Shown here: positions 56,172 to 64,000 of the stretch, piece by piece | How the letters are laid out: each line of letters starts with the position of its first letter | How positions within the stretch are numbered: position 1 is the first letter of the stretch | DNA from: Gammaproteobacteria bacterium | GTDB lineage: Bacteria > Pseudomonadota > Gammaproteobacteria > Pseudomonadales > Cellvibrionaceae | DNA length: 64,000 bases | Assembly: GCA_004173475.1 (NCBI GenBank) | Contig: SEBU01000003.1 | Location: 372,001 to 436,000, forward strand | Direction: 5' to 3' | Notes under the pieces: generated by a model | What the model saw: the letters and a program-made list of their open reading frames with translations, nothing else | Database searches by the model: none | Told to the model about the DNA's origin: nothing | Program-made: the position numbers and the translations under genes

Positions 56172-56747
56172 TTAATGTTCAGCTTTACCGTTTTTCGCAA
56201 CACGCTGCATTAACAAATCCGTATAAGCAATGCCTAAGGCTGACAAAATAAATGCCATATGAATAATGGTCTGCCACATAATTCCGACTTCGGTATATTT
56301 TGAGCCCGGCACGCCCAATGAACCCGCTTCGATAAACGTTTTAAGTAGGTGAATTGACGAAATACCAATTATAGCCATGGCTAATTTAACTTTCAGTACA
56401 GTCGCATTTACGTGGCCAAGCCATTCTGGTTGATCTGGGTGCCCATCTAAATTTAAACGCGACACAAATGTTTCATAGCCGCCCACAATAACCATTACCA
56501 ACAAATTTGAAATCATCACTACATCAATCAAACCCAACACGCTTAACATAATAGTTTGTTCTGTTAGCGAATTCGCAGCCGAAATAAGGTGCACTAGTTC
56601 CTTACAAAACAAAAATACATAAACGCACTGCGCAATAATCAACCCCAAATATAAAGGCAGTTGTAACCATCGCGAAGAAAATATTAATGCTGGGAAAAAT
56701 CTTAGCTTGGCGTTTTGTGGAGTTTTATATTCCGTGTGTTCTTGCAT
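56172..56747 (-). CDS. UPF0114 (YqhA-type) membrane protein
   Basis: A 191-residue protein with four spans. SSRWLQLPLYLGLIIAQCV, LGLIDVVMISNLLVMVIVGG, GYETFVSRLNLD and ISSIHLLKTFIEAG closely match E. coli YqhA ([42 protein letters not shown]). The family has no established function, though weak similarity to ion-channel-like proteins has been noted. A single gene convergent with actP. Confidence 0.92.
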   Translation of the reverse strand: MQEHTEYKTPQNAKLRFFPALIFSSRWLQLPLYLGLIIAQCVYVFLFCKELVHLISAANSLTEQTIMLSVLGLIDVVMISNLLVMVIVGGYETFVSRLNLDGHPDQPEWLGHVNATVLKVKLAMAIIGISSIHLLKTFIEAGSLGVPGSKYTEVGIMWQTIIHMAFILSALGIAYTDLLMQRVAKNGKAEH

Positions 56748-56793
56748 GACTCAACTACCTATAAAGTTAAAAAATTTGGCGATTATACACATG

Positions 56794-57468
56794 TCAAAAC
56801 CTGGGCTCGCAATAGCCTTTAATTCTTTTAACGATCACCGGATGATCAAACTCCAGCTCAGTTGCGTGCAGCAATAATCGCGAGGATTTTTTAAGTGCTA
56901 CCTCATCTGCATAAAATTCGCACCCCAGAATGGGATGGCCTATTGCTTTCATATGCAAACGTAACTGATGCGAGCGTCCGGTGATTGGATGCAAAAGAAC
57001 GCGGCTAGTCTGCGCAATCTCATCACGCGATACTACGGTAAATTCCGTGACGGATTGCCGACCAGTCTCCGTACATATTTTGTACTTGGGACGATTTTCC
57101 ATATCTGAAGCTATTGGCAGATCTATCACACCATTATTTTTTTCGATTATCCCGTCCACAACAGCTGTGTAGGTTTTTTGCGTGCTGCGGTTTTGGAATT
57201 GTTTACTGATGTGGGACAAGGATTTTTTATTCAGCGGAATCACCATGATTCCCGAGGTATCGAAATCCAGCCGATGAACGATAGCAGCAGTCGGAAAATC
57301 AACCAAAAGCCGGGTAATAACAGAGTCGCGATTCTTTGGATGACGGCCGGGAACGCTCAATAAGCGGGTCGGTTTGTTGATAAGTAAAAATTCGGGGTCA
57401 CGTTGCAGAATTGAAATATCTTCCAGACATGCTGGCAGTACCGCTAAATCCTCGAACATGTCCGGCAT
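56794..57468 (-). CDS. rluA: Ribosomal large subunit pseudouridine synthase A
   Basis: A 224-residue pseudouridine synthase without an S4 domain. The catalytic Asp lies in AAIVHRLDFDTSGIMVIPL; TQKTYTAVVDG and HPITGRSHQLRLHMKAIGHP are the other family motifs. Length fits E. coli RluA (219), which modifies U746 of 23S rRNA and U32 of several tRNAs. Closely related RluA-like synthases cannot be fully excluded. ATG 57468 or 57459 may be the start. It is divergent from cysI. Confidence 0.9.
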   Translation of the reverse strand: MPDMFEDLAVLPACLEDISILQRDPEFLLINKPTRLLSVPGRHPKNRDSVITRLLVDFPTAAIVHRLDFDTSGIMVIPLNKKSLSHISKQFQNRSTQKTYTAVVDGIIEKNNGVIDLPIASDMENRPKYKICTETGRQSVTEFTVVSRDEIAQTSRVLLHPITGRSHQLRLHMKAIGHPILGCEFYADEVALKKSSRLLLHATELEFDHPVIVKRIKGYCEPRF

Positions 57469-57635
57469 AAATTAACCCCCTATCTACGTGGGGCCATAAT
57501 ACCAGCCAGGGCAATAAACCTATAATTAAATGCTCTTTCTATAGTCCAAAAGAGTACTTGTCTCACCTCGCGATTGAAGCACAATTGGTGTATTCTGCGC
57601 GCCTCAATTTATGCTGAAGATGGTACTGAAATTCT

Positions 57636-59300
57636 ATGTACATTTACGACGAGTACGACAACAGCATTCTGCGCCAACGCGTTGCGCAGTTTCGCGATCA
57701 AACCGAGCGCTTTTTAGCAGGCGAACTTCCTCCCGAACAATTTCTGCCGCTGCGCTTGCAAAACGGTCTTTACGTACAGCGTTTGGCGCCCATGCTGCGT
57801 ATAAACGTGCCTTACGGCATGATTAATAGCAAACAACTTCGTAAGCTGGCGCATATTGCCCGCCATTATGACAAGGGCTATTGCCACGTCAGCACCCGTC
57901 AAAATATTCAATTTAACTGGCCGGATTTAACCGAAGTTCCAGATATTTTGTCGGAGTTAGCCGACGTGGATATGCATGGGACTCAGTCCAGTGGTAACTG
58001 TATTCGCAACACAACTTCCGATCAATTCGCGGGAGTCGCAGAGGATGAAATAATCGACCCACGCCCCTACTGCGAAATTATTCGTCAGTGGTCCAGTTTT
58101 CACCCCGAATTCGCCTTCTTGCCGCGTAAGTTCAAAATTGCGGTGACGGGTTCGAAAAAGGATCGTGCTGCTGTGCAAGTGCACGATATTGGTCTTCAAA
58201 TCGTTCTTAAAGACTCAGGCGAAATTGGTTTTGCGGTTTACGTAGGCGGTGGTTTAGGTCGTACCCCGGTAATTGGAAGCCTGATCCGTGAATTCTTACC
58301 GGAAGAAGATTTACTCCCTTACCTTGAAGCTATCCTGCGCGTGTACAACCTGTCCGGTCGTCGCGACAATAAGTACAAGGCGCGCATCAAGATTCTTGTA
58401 CGTGCTTTAACACCAGAAGTTTTCGCTCAAAAAGTCGAAGCCGAGTGGGAACAGACAAAAAACAGTTACAGCAAATTGACCCGCGCTGAAATTGAACGTG
58501 CGAAGAGTTTCTTCACTGAACCAGCTTACGAAAAAATTGATGGTAACCAGGCGCAAGCAAGCCTCGACGATAAAGCCGCAGGTAATGTTGCGTTTAGCAA
58601 ATGGCTACAACGTAACGTACTCGGTCATCGCGTACCTGGATATGCGGCGGTTACCCTATCCTTGAAGCCCACCGGAGTTGCACCTGGCGACATCACGGAT
58701 AGCCAACTGGAAATCATTGCCGATCTGGCGGACGAATTCAGTTTTGGTGAAGCACGTACTACTCATGAGCAAAATATTGTTCTGGCGGATGTGAAAAAGT
58801 CTGACCTTTTCAGCTTATGGCAAAAATGTAAGGCTGCCGGTTTCGCCACCCCCAATATCGGCACCATTACTGACATTATTTGCTGCCCCGGCGGCGACTT
58901 CTGCTCGTTGGCCAATGCCAAGTCCATCCCGATTGCTGAAGCAATTCAACGTCAGTTCGATGATTTGGATTACGTTTACGATCTGGGTGATATAGACCTT
59001 AATATCTCCGGTTGCATGAACGCTTGTGGTCACCATCATGTGGGCCATATCGGCATCCTGGGTGTGGATAAAGCAGGCAAAGAGTTCTACCAGGTTCAAC
59101 TTGGCGGTAGTGCCAGCAATGACGCCTCTCTGGGTGATGTGCTCGGCCCATCATTCGGTGCAGAAGTTATGCCTGATGTGATTCAAAAGCTCGTTAATGT
59201 CTATGTAGAAAACCGTACTGACGAAGAGTTGTTCATCGACACCTACCGTCGTATAGGTGCAGCTCCTTTTAAAGAGAAAGTCTATGCCAAAGCTAATTAA
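57636..59300 (+). CDS. cysI: Sulfite reductase, siroheme/4Fe-4S subunit
   Basis: A 554-residue nitrite/sulfite reductase. Duplicated ferredoxin-like domains (FLPLRLQNGLYVQRLAPMLR, then PGYAAVTLSLKPTGVAPGD) each precede a reductase domain. Siroheme contacts include STRQNIQFNWP, and the cluster cysteines are CCPGGDFCSL (C-x5-C) and NISGCMNACGHHHVGHIG (C-x3-C). It reduces sulfite to sulfide for cysteine synthesis; the type followed by DUF934 is the Pseudomonas CysI (PA1838-like). The downstream DUF934 gene overlaps by 17 bp. The product feeds O-acetylserine sulfhydrylases such as the CysM encoded earlier in the window. Confidence 0.95.
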   Translation: MYIYDEYDNSILRQRVAQFRDQTERFLAGELPPEQFLPLRLQNGLYVQRLAPMLRINVPYGMINSKQLRKLAHIARHYDKGYCHVSTRQNIQFNWPDLTEVPDILSELADVDMHGTQSSGNCIRNTTSDQFAGVAEDEIIDPRPYCEIIRQWSSFHPEFAFLPRKFKIAVTGSKKDRAAVQVHDIGLQIVLKDSGEIGFAVYVGGGLGRTPVIGSLIREFLPEEDLLPYLEAILRVYNLSGRRDNKYKARIKILVRALTPEVFAQKVEAEWEQTKNSYSKLTRAEIERAKSFFTEPAYEKIDGNQAQASLDDKAAGNVAFSKWLQRNVLGHRVPGYAAVTLSLKPTGVAPGDITDSQLEIIADLADEFSFGEARTTHEQNIVLADVKKSDLFSLWQKCKAAGFATPNIGTITDIICCPGGDFCSLANAKSIPIAEAIQRQFDDLDYVYDLGDIDLNISGCMNACGHHHVGHIGILGVDKAGKEFYQVQLGGSASNDASLGDVLGPSFGAEVMPDVIQKLVNVYVENRTDEELFIDTYRRIGAAPFKEKVYAKAN

Positions 59301-59787
59301 AGACGGACAAATAGTTGACGACAGCTGGACACTTCTGGGTAAGCCCGAAGACGATGCCAATGAAGTAAATGTTCCGGCTGGTCAGGTAATTGTTCCGTTA
59401 AGTGTCTGGGTCGCCCAGAAAACTAAGTTACAAAGCCGGAAAGATATAGGTGTATGGCTGGATAGTGACGAAACGGCGGAGTCGATTGGTGAAGAAGCCA
59501 ATAACTTGCCTGTTATTGGGGTCAACTTCCCCGGCTTTATGGATGGCCGCTCATTCTCAACGGCACGACTGCTGCGCGAGCGCTACGGGTATAAAGGCGA
59601 GTTACGAGCGGTCGGAAACTTCATTCGCGACCAGTTATGTTATTTGCGTCGCTGCGGTGTAAATGCCTTCGCATTCGCCAACCCGGAAATCGACCTGGAA
59701 GTCGCGCTAAAATCTTTGAATGATTTTAACGAGTACTATCAAGCCTCTGTCGATCAACCCTTGCCCTTATTCCGTAGAAGAGCCTAG
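59284..59787 (+). CDS. DUF934 protein, sulfite-reduction partner
   Basis: A 167-residue cytosolic protein. GVNFPGFMDGRSFSTARLLR, GELRAVGNFIRDQLCYLRRC and NAFAFANPEIDLEVALKSL are typical of DUF934, found directly after cysI in Pseudomonas and many Proteobacteria and thought to help electron transfer or folding of the reductase; this role is not firmly shown. ATG 59284 lies inside the 3' end of cysI (17-bp overlap), which implies translational coupling. A terminator follows. Confidence 0.93.
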   Translation: MPKLIKDGQIVDDSWTLLGKPEDDANEVNVPAGQVIVPLSVWVAQKTKLQSRKDIGVWLDSDETAESIGEEANNLPVIGVNFPGFMDGRSFSTARLLRERYGYKGELRAVGNFIRDQLCYLRRCGVNAFAFANPEIDLEVALKSLNDFNEYYQASVDQPLPLFRRRA

Positions 59788-59834
59788 ATTTCCTAGACGA
59801 GACTAAGTTTCGTAATATTAGGTTTTCAAGTATT

Positions 59835-59862
59835 AAGCCGCGGTTTTGCCGCGGCTTTTTTC
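59835..59862 (+). terminator. Terminator after cysI-DUF934
   Basis: AGCCGCGG-TTTTG-CCGCGGCT forms a perfect 8-bp GC-rich stem followed by a T-run (TTTTTTCG). Confidence 0.95.
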
Positions 59863-60065
59863 GTTTAATCGTGCCGACCTTTACATCCCGCCAACCACCG
59901 ATATTCCTTTTCTAAAGCCTGGTGCCAACCAGTCCATATTAGCCGCCTTTCAACGTGTTTTGTATACCAGAAAACTCGCGCTGCGTGCTAGAATCGCCGC
60001 CCGGTTTTGCATCTCAATCATTATTTTTTATGCCGTTGCCACTATTGATTTAGTAAGGATATCCC

Positions 60066-60935
60066 TTGAATTACCTATTAAAAAAAATCACTTTTGCGGT
60101 CGCCATAGTTTGCGCTTCGGTATCTTTAATAGCGAGTGCCGCTGTACCCAAGACGTACACCTCTGACATGGTTCCTCCGATCGATAGCAAGGAAGCTTTT
60201 GTAAATTGGATGGTGACAACTCGCGGCGAAGATAAAAAATTTCTTGCTCAACGTTGGGATCGCTATCAAGCTCTTGTTCAGCGCAAAGACCTCACGAATG
60301 ATCAAACCAAGCGTGCATTTCTGTTAACTCCTCGTGAAGAATTTGTCCGTAAGATTTCGCTTGCCCATACTTACGATGATAACTTTCTGGATATAGGCTA
60401 CGGTGTGACCATCTCAGGTCCACACGCTGTGAGCCGTATGACGAGCGTTCTAGACATTCAGAAAACCGATAAAGTCTTGGAGATAGGTACAGGTTCAGGC
60501 TATCAATCTGCAGTTCTCGGCCATATCACCGACAAAGTATGGACCATCGAAATTATTAAACCTTTGGCTGAGCGTACTCGCGGAATCTATGACGGCATAA
60601 TCGCTAAAGGCTACACCGAATACAAAAACGTGCGTACTAAACAAGCCGACGGCTACTACGGCTGGGAAGACGCAGCGCCTTTCGACAAGATCATAGTCAC
60701 TTGCGGTATCGACCACATTCCCCCGGCGCTCCTAAAACAGCTAAAAACAGGCGGCATGATGGTAATCCCCGTGGGCCCGCCAGGTGCCCAACACGTATTG
60801 AAGATTACCAAGGAAGCAAACCCTGACGGTTCCATCAAGATTTCACGCTCTGATATCTACAACGGAAAGGTAGTTCCTTTCGTACCTTTTACCAAACTTG
60901 AAGGGGACGCCATCGTAGGGTCACATAACAAGTGA
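60066..60935 (+). CDS. Exported protein-L-isoaspartate O-methyltransferase-like protein
   Basis: A 289-residue protein. The TTG at 60066 is preceded by AAGGA about 7 nt upstream and yields a clear signal peptide (NYLLKKITFAVAIVCASVSL, then IASAAVP). The mature part holds a PCMT fold: GVTISGPHAVSRMTSVLDI, the SAM site VLEIGTGSGYQSAVLGHI, QADGYYGWEDAAPFDKIIVT and GGMMVIPVGPPGAQ. PCMT repairs isoaspartyl residues using SAM, which is not known to be present in the periplasm, so the export signal is odd. The stop overlaps the GTG of the next gene, so the two are translationally coupled. Confidence 0.85.
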   Translation: MNYLLKKITFAVAIVCASVSLIASAAVPKTYTSDMVPPIDSKEAFVNWMVTTRGEDKKFLAQRWDRYQALVQRKDLTNDQTKRAFLLTPREEFVRKISLAHTYDDNFLDIGYGVTISGPHAVSRMTSVLDIQKTDKVLEIGTGSGYQSAVLGHITDKVWTIEIIKPLAERTRGIYDGIIAKGYTEYKNVRTKQADGYYGWEDAAPFDKIIVTCGIDHIPPALLKQLKTGGMMVIPVGPPGAQHVLKITKEANPDGSIKISRSDIYNGKVVPFVPFTKLEGDAIVGSHNK

Positions 60936-63559
60936 TAGCTTCAACCGAACCCAACCGCAACGAATGGTCGCAAACCGGTTTCCGTCAGCTTTGCATGTAT
61001 GCTGCAGTCGGGTGTGTAGCCGGTGCAATTATTGCACTCCAAATTGGCATAATGCGCATTTTCGCGGAAGGTAGCTGGGCGCATTTTGGCTCTCTGGTAG
61101 TAAGCCTTGCAATGTTAGGGTTTGGATTGACGAGCGCAGTCATGTGCCTTGCTCGTCACTGGTTTGAAAGACATTGGTTCGGCGTAATTGCGGGCTCCCT
61201 GGCAGCATTTGCACCCTTGGTTGTCGGTGCAAACTTGGCAGCTCAGCAGCTCCCGTTTAACCCGATATTCATAGTTTCCGATGCCTCGCAGAAATGGCGA
61301 CTCCTCGCTAACTTCGCTCTTTATCTACTACCTTTTTTAGCCGGAAGTTTGTTTTTAGGTACCGTATTTTTACGGGCGCAGCGGGTGTTTGGCCGAGTTT
61401 ACTTCGCCGATTTATTGGGTTCCGGCTTGTGCGGGTTGCTAACCCTTGGCTCGTTATTTTTATTCCGCCCGGACAATCTCGTACTGGTTCCAGTAACACT
61501 GGCCGGTATAGGTGGCGTGCTTTGGTTTACGGGCTTGGGTTCACGTAAATGGTCAATTGGGCTCGGGCTTATCACGCTTGCCGCCTTATGTGTGCATGTT
61601 CAATTACCCGAATTGGCAAAAATTCCAAAACTTTCGGTATCAGATTACAAAGGAGTCTCTTACGCTCGTAAATTTCCTGACAGCAAACAACAATATGAAG
61701 GCATTTCACCGTTTGGGCATCTGGAAGTTTACAGCAGTTCTTACCTTCATTTTGCACCTGGTTTGTCTGATAACGCCTCACTCAACCTCGAAGAAATGCC
61801 AGCGAATGCATATTTGGGACTCTACGTAGACGGCGACGGCCCCATAGGCGTTATGCGTGATCTTGCCGATAAGGACACCGCCTATTTTCATTACCTGCCG
61901 ATGATTTACCCCTATTTGATTACCAACAAACCTAACACTTTCGTTGTGCAATTTGGTGGCGGTATTTCTACCATGGTAGCTTTGCACAGTTCGTCAAAAG
62001 TGACCGTTGGTGAAGCGAACCCCGCATTTTTAAAAGCGTTTCGGGAAAGCGATGTATTAAAAAACTTTACTAAAGACATCCTCAACCGAGTCACGGTAAT
62101 TCCTTATGACGGTCGGCTGTTTCTCGCTAATACCAGTGAGCGCTACGATGTTATTGATCTGAGCCTTGCTGATTCAGCAGGTCTGTCCAATCCAGGCGGT
62201 TTTGCGATTGTAGAAAAATATTCATACACCCAGGAAGCCATGCAGCACTACATGCGCGCGCTTAGCAGCACGGGAGTTTTGTCCGTTACCCTGTGGAATA
62301 AAGAAGAACCCCCAAAATCCGTACTGAAATTGTTCGCGACAATGGCAGCAGCAGCACGAGCCAATGGCGATAAAGATATCAGCCAACATTTTTTTGTGGC
62401 CTCCAGCTATCTCTCCACGGTAACCGTGCTCTACAAGCGAGACGCGTTCACTCAGGAGGAGCTATCAAAATTACGCCAACATACTTCTTCTATGTCGTTC
62501 GATGAAATCTATTCGCCCGGCATCAAAGTCGATACTGTAAAAGCCGATCACGTCTTCAAAGATTTTCATGACAGTATTTATTCTGTAGATTCAAACTCAG
62601 CTCAAGCAACTGAATCGATGCCCGAACTTGAAAGCGAACCGGCCGCTGAAGACACACTTAGCGAAGAAAATGCGTTAACTGTTCCGGCCTCCCTACTCAA
62701 TCAATTGGCCTGGCAGGCTTTAATTAAGGACGATTGGAAAAACTTCAGTGAGCGCTATCTTTTCGATGTGCGTCCACTCACCAATAATCACCCTTATTTC
62801 GCCGCCTATGTTTTCCCCAAGGATCTACCAAAAATTACTGATCGCCTGGAGCTGTTCCAGGATGAATGGGGTTATTTGCTGCTGTGGGCGACGCTTGCAA
62901 TTGCGTGTGCAGCCGGTCTGATTCTTATTGCAATACCCGTAATTTTTGGTTGGCGCACCGCCTTCAACCGCTACCCTGGTAAATCGCAAACGATTTTATA
63001 TTTTGCCTGCCTTGGTTTTGGTTACATAACCGTTGAAGTTGGGTTAATTGCACAATTTATCCAGGCACTTTCTAACGCTACTGTTTCCGCATCGGTATTA
63101 ATCACGGGCATGCTGGTTTTTTCTGGAATCGGAAGCTTTGTTTCAGACAGATACGCAGCAAGTGCGCGCACTACCTTACCGAAAATTTTTATATTGATTG
63201 GCGCCCTCTTGATTGGATACAGCTTGGTACTTAATCCAATCCTCAACGCAATTGGCGGCCTGCCATACCCGCTACGTTTGCTACTCTGTTTCGCTTTAAT
63301 AGCGCCGCCGGCATTTTTAATGGGCTTCCCTATGGCAACGGGGATGGGTGTTCTAACGCGACTAACGAAAGAGCATATGTTTCTGTGGGCATGGGGCGTG
63401 AACGGATGTTTTTCAGTGATAGGAGCCGCGCTTGTGCCTATAATCGCAACATCATTTGGCTTGGCCGCCGTTATAGCTACAGCAGGTGCAGTGTATCTCC
63501 TCGCTATACCCGCGTTTTTCGGCGTGTTGAAACCTATTGTCAACGAGACAAACATATAG
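60932..63559 (+). CDS. Large membrane protein with spermidine-synthase-like domain
   Basis: An 875-residue protein. Six or seven N-terminal spans (LCMYAAVGCVAGAIIALQIG, LVVSLAMLGFGLTSAVMCLA, and more) are followed by a soluble methyltransferase-fold domain like spermidine synthase: TFVVQFGGGISTMVALHSS, VTVGEANPAFLKAF and RYDVIDLSLADSAGLSNPGG, then an acidic linker (about residues 555-590) and six C-terminal spans starting LLLWATLAIACAAGLILIA. Such spermidine-synthase-like transporter fusions are widespread but uncharacterised; polyamine synthesis is not shown. GTG 60932 overlaps the previous stop (GTGA). The next gene begins 11 bp later. Confidence 0.83.
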   Translation: MIASTEPNRNEWSQTGFRQLCMYAAVGCVAGAIIALQIGIMRIFAEGSWAHFGSLVVSLAMLGFGLTSAVMCLARHWFERHWFGVIAGSLAAFAPLVVGANLAAQQLPFNPIFIVSDASQKWRLLANFALYLLPFLAGSLFLGTVFLRAQRVFGRVYFADLLGSGLCGLLTLGSLFLFRPDNLVLVPVTLAGIGGVLWFTGLGSRKWSIGLGLITLAALCVHVQLPELAKIPKLSVSDYKGVSYARKFPDSKQQYEGISPFGHLEVYSSSYLHFAPGLSDNASLNLEEMPANAYLGLYVDGDGPIGVMRDLADKDTAYFHYLPMIYPYLITNKPNTFVVQFGGGISTMVALHSSSKVTVGEANPAFLKAFRESDVLKNFTKDILNRVTVIPYDGRLFLANTSERYDVIDLSLADSAGLSNPGGFAIVEKYSYTQEAMQHYMRALSSTGVLSVTLWNKEEPPKSVLKLFATMAAAARANGDKDISQHFFVASSYLSTVTVLYKRDAFTQEELSKLRQHTSSMSFDEIYSPGIKVDTVKADHVFKDFHDSIYSVDSNSAQATESMPELESEPAAEDTLSEENALTVPASLLNQLAWQALIKDDWKNFSERYLFDVRPLTNNHPYFAAYVFPKDLPKITDRLELFQDEWGYLLLWATLAIACAAGLILIAIPVIFGWRTAFNRYPGKSQTILYFACLGFGYITVEVGLIAQFIQALSNATVSASVLITGMLVFSGIGSFVSDRYAASARTTLPKIFILIGALLIGYSLVLNPILNAIGGLPYPLRLLLCFALIAPPAFLMGFPMATGMGVLTRLTKEHMFLWAWGVNGCFSVIGAALVPIIATSFGLAAVIATAGAVYLLAIPAFFGVLKPIVNETNI

Positions 63560-63569
63560 GATTTTGAGA

Positions 63570-64000
63570 GTGAGATATAAACTGTCGCATTACCTTGCTA
63601 CATTTTTATTTTTCGTTTGCCTGAACGCATCCGCGCTTGCGCAAACAACTCTCATCAAATTCCAACACACTCCTTTCCCTTACCAAGAATCAACTAACTC
63701 GGAAAAACCTTTTTTTGATGTCACTGAACAAGGTCGACGCGGTCATAAAAGTTCGCGCGCAGGAATTTATTGGGAGGACGAAACTTACAGTGATAATCGT
63801 GTGCTCATTTCAATTCCCTCGCAATTCCGCCCGACAAAATCTGCACTTATAATCGTTTACCTCCACGGCAATATGGCAACACTCGAGCGAGATGTGCGCG
63901 ACCGTCAACAAATTCCCTCTCAGCTCAGTGAATCAGGATTAAACGCTATTTTGGTAGCCCCGCAGTTTGCGCTTGATGCCTTGGACTCAAGCCCGGGGCA
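63570..64000 (+). CDS. Secreted alpha/beta-hydrolase-like protein (3' end outside the window)
   Basis: The frame opens at GTG 63570, with AGGA 8 nt upstream, and is still open at the right edge: about 143 residues are visible. A signal peptide (YLATFLFFVCLNASALAQ) precedes a mature start TTLIKFQHTPFPYQE. SALIIVYLHGNMATLERDVR resembles the beta3 strand and oxyanion-hole HGN segment of an alpha/beta hydrolase, and LNAILVAPQFALDA the next strand. The catalytic part lies beyond the window, so this is tentative. It is 10 bp behind the spermidine-synthase-like gene, forming a three-gene operon of exported or membrane proteins. Confidence 0.75.
   Translation, partial: MRYKLSHYLATFLFFVCLNASALAQTTLIKFQHTPFPYQESTNSEKPFFDVTEQGRRGHKSSRAGIYWEDETYSDNRVLISIPSQFRPTKSALIIVYLHGNMATLERDVRDRQQIPSQLSESGLNAILVAPQFALDALDSSPG

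Noticed and set aside
59846-60166. 106-codon frame overlapping the terminator after DUF934
   Set aside because: Starts inside the terminator and overlaps the better-supported PCMT gene in another frame.
1-64000. tRNA, rRNA, riboswitch or prophage genes
   Set aside because: No stretch showed a convincing tRNA arm pattern, rRNA core, classic riboswitch motif, integrase or transposase on reading; a covariance-model scan would be the decisive test.

Overview
The window looks like chromosome from a Gammaproteobacterium close to Cellvibrio/Pseudomonas, most likely a Cellvibrionaceae member. The pointers are the conserved blocks cysM / rlmD / relA beside a GacS/BarA-type hybrid kinase and lepA-lepB-DUF4845-rnc-era-recO, Pseudomonas-like LepA and RelA sequences, a CysI + DUF934 sulfite-reduction pair, and a lipoprotein with the serine-rich linker common in Cellvibrio. 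This is inferred by reading; no database search was run. I saw no rRNA or tRNA gene, CRISPR array, prophage or transposase.

Layout. 1-1.06 kb: 5' part of a TonB-dependent receptor. 1.5-3.7 kb: argD and argF, then a strong terminator. 3.7-6.6 kb: an AT-rich patch of accessory genes (unknown protein, HD phosphohydrolase, GST, OsmC) with a large inverted repeat. 6.6-8.4 kb: a dienoyl-CoA-reductase-like SDR and an enoyl-CoA-isomerase-like crotonase, matching the auxiliary steps for unsaturated fatty acids. 8.6-12.1 kb: argS, an unknown coiled-coil membrane protein and a TonB-like protein with a 9-bp tandem repeat. 12.2-21.3 kb: relA, rlmD, a CotH-family lipoprotein, cysM and divergent gacS/barA. 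21.3-26.9 kb: recO, era, rnc, DUF4845, lepB, lepA on the minus strand. 27-36.6 kb: DUF2789, an acyltransferase, a second signal peptidase I, a deoxyribonucleotidase, fabV, MAPEG, a His-rich secreted protein, a YdiJ-type oxidase and a GntR regulator. 36.6-38.05 kb: a compact DUF4177 / ribbon-helix-helix / SPFH operon with a good promoter and repeated GATATC boxes. 38.2-39.6 kb: alkaline phosphatase.

39.9-50.8 kb is the most interesting part. A divergent cluster joins pteridine/riboflavin-type enzymes (GTP cyclohydrolase II, RibD-C reductase, a zinc-less medium-chain dehydrogenase, a 6-pyruvoyl-tetrahydropterin-synthase homologue lacking the usual cysteine) with envelope or lipid genes (glycosyltransferase, methyltransferase, membrane alpha/beta hydrolase, LTA-synthase-like sulfatase, TPR lipoprotein, UPF0104 membrane protein, CDP-alcohol phosphatidyltransferase). 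It looks like an uncharacterised pathway making a GTP-derived, possibly glycosylated or lipid-linked compound.

51.6-64 kb: a DesK/DesR-type two-component system, a small membrane-protein gene broken by an in-frame stop, DUF485-actP acetate uptake, a YqhA-type protein, rluA, cysI-DUF934, and a three-gene operon of a signal-peptide-bearing isoaspartyl-methyltransferase homologue, a large membrane spermidine-synthase-like protein and a secreted hydrolase-like protein cut by the right edge.
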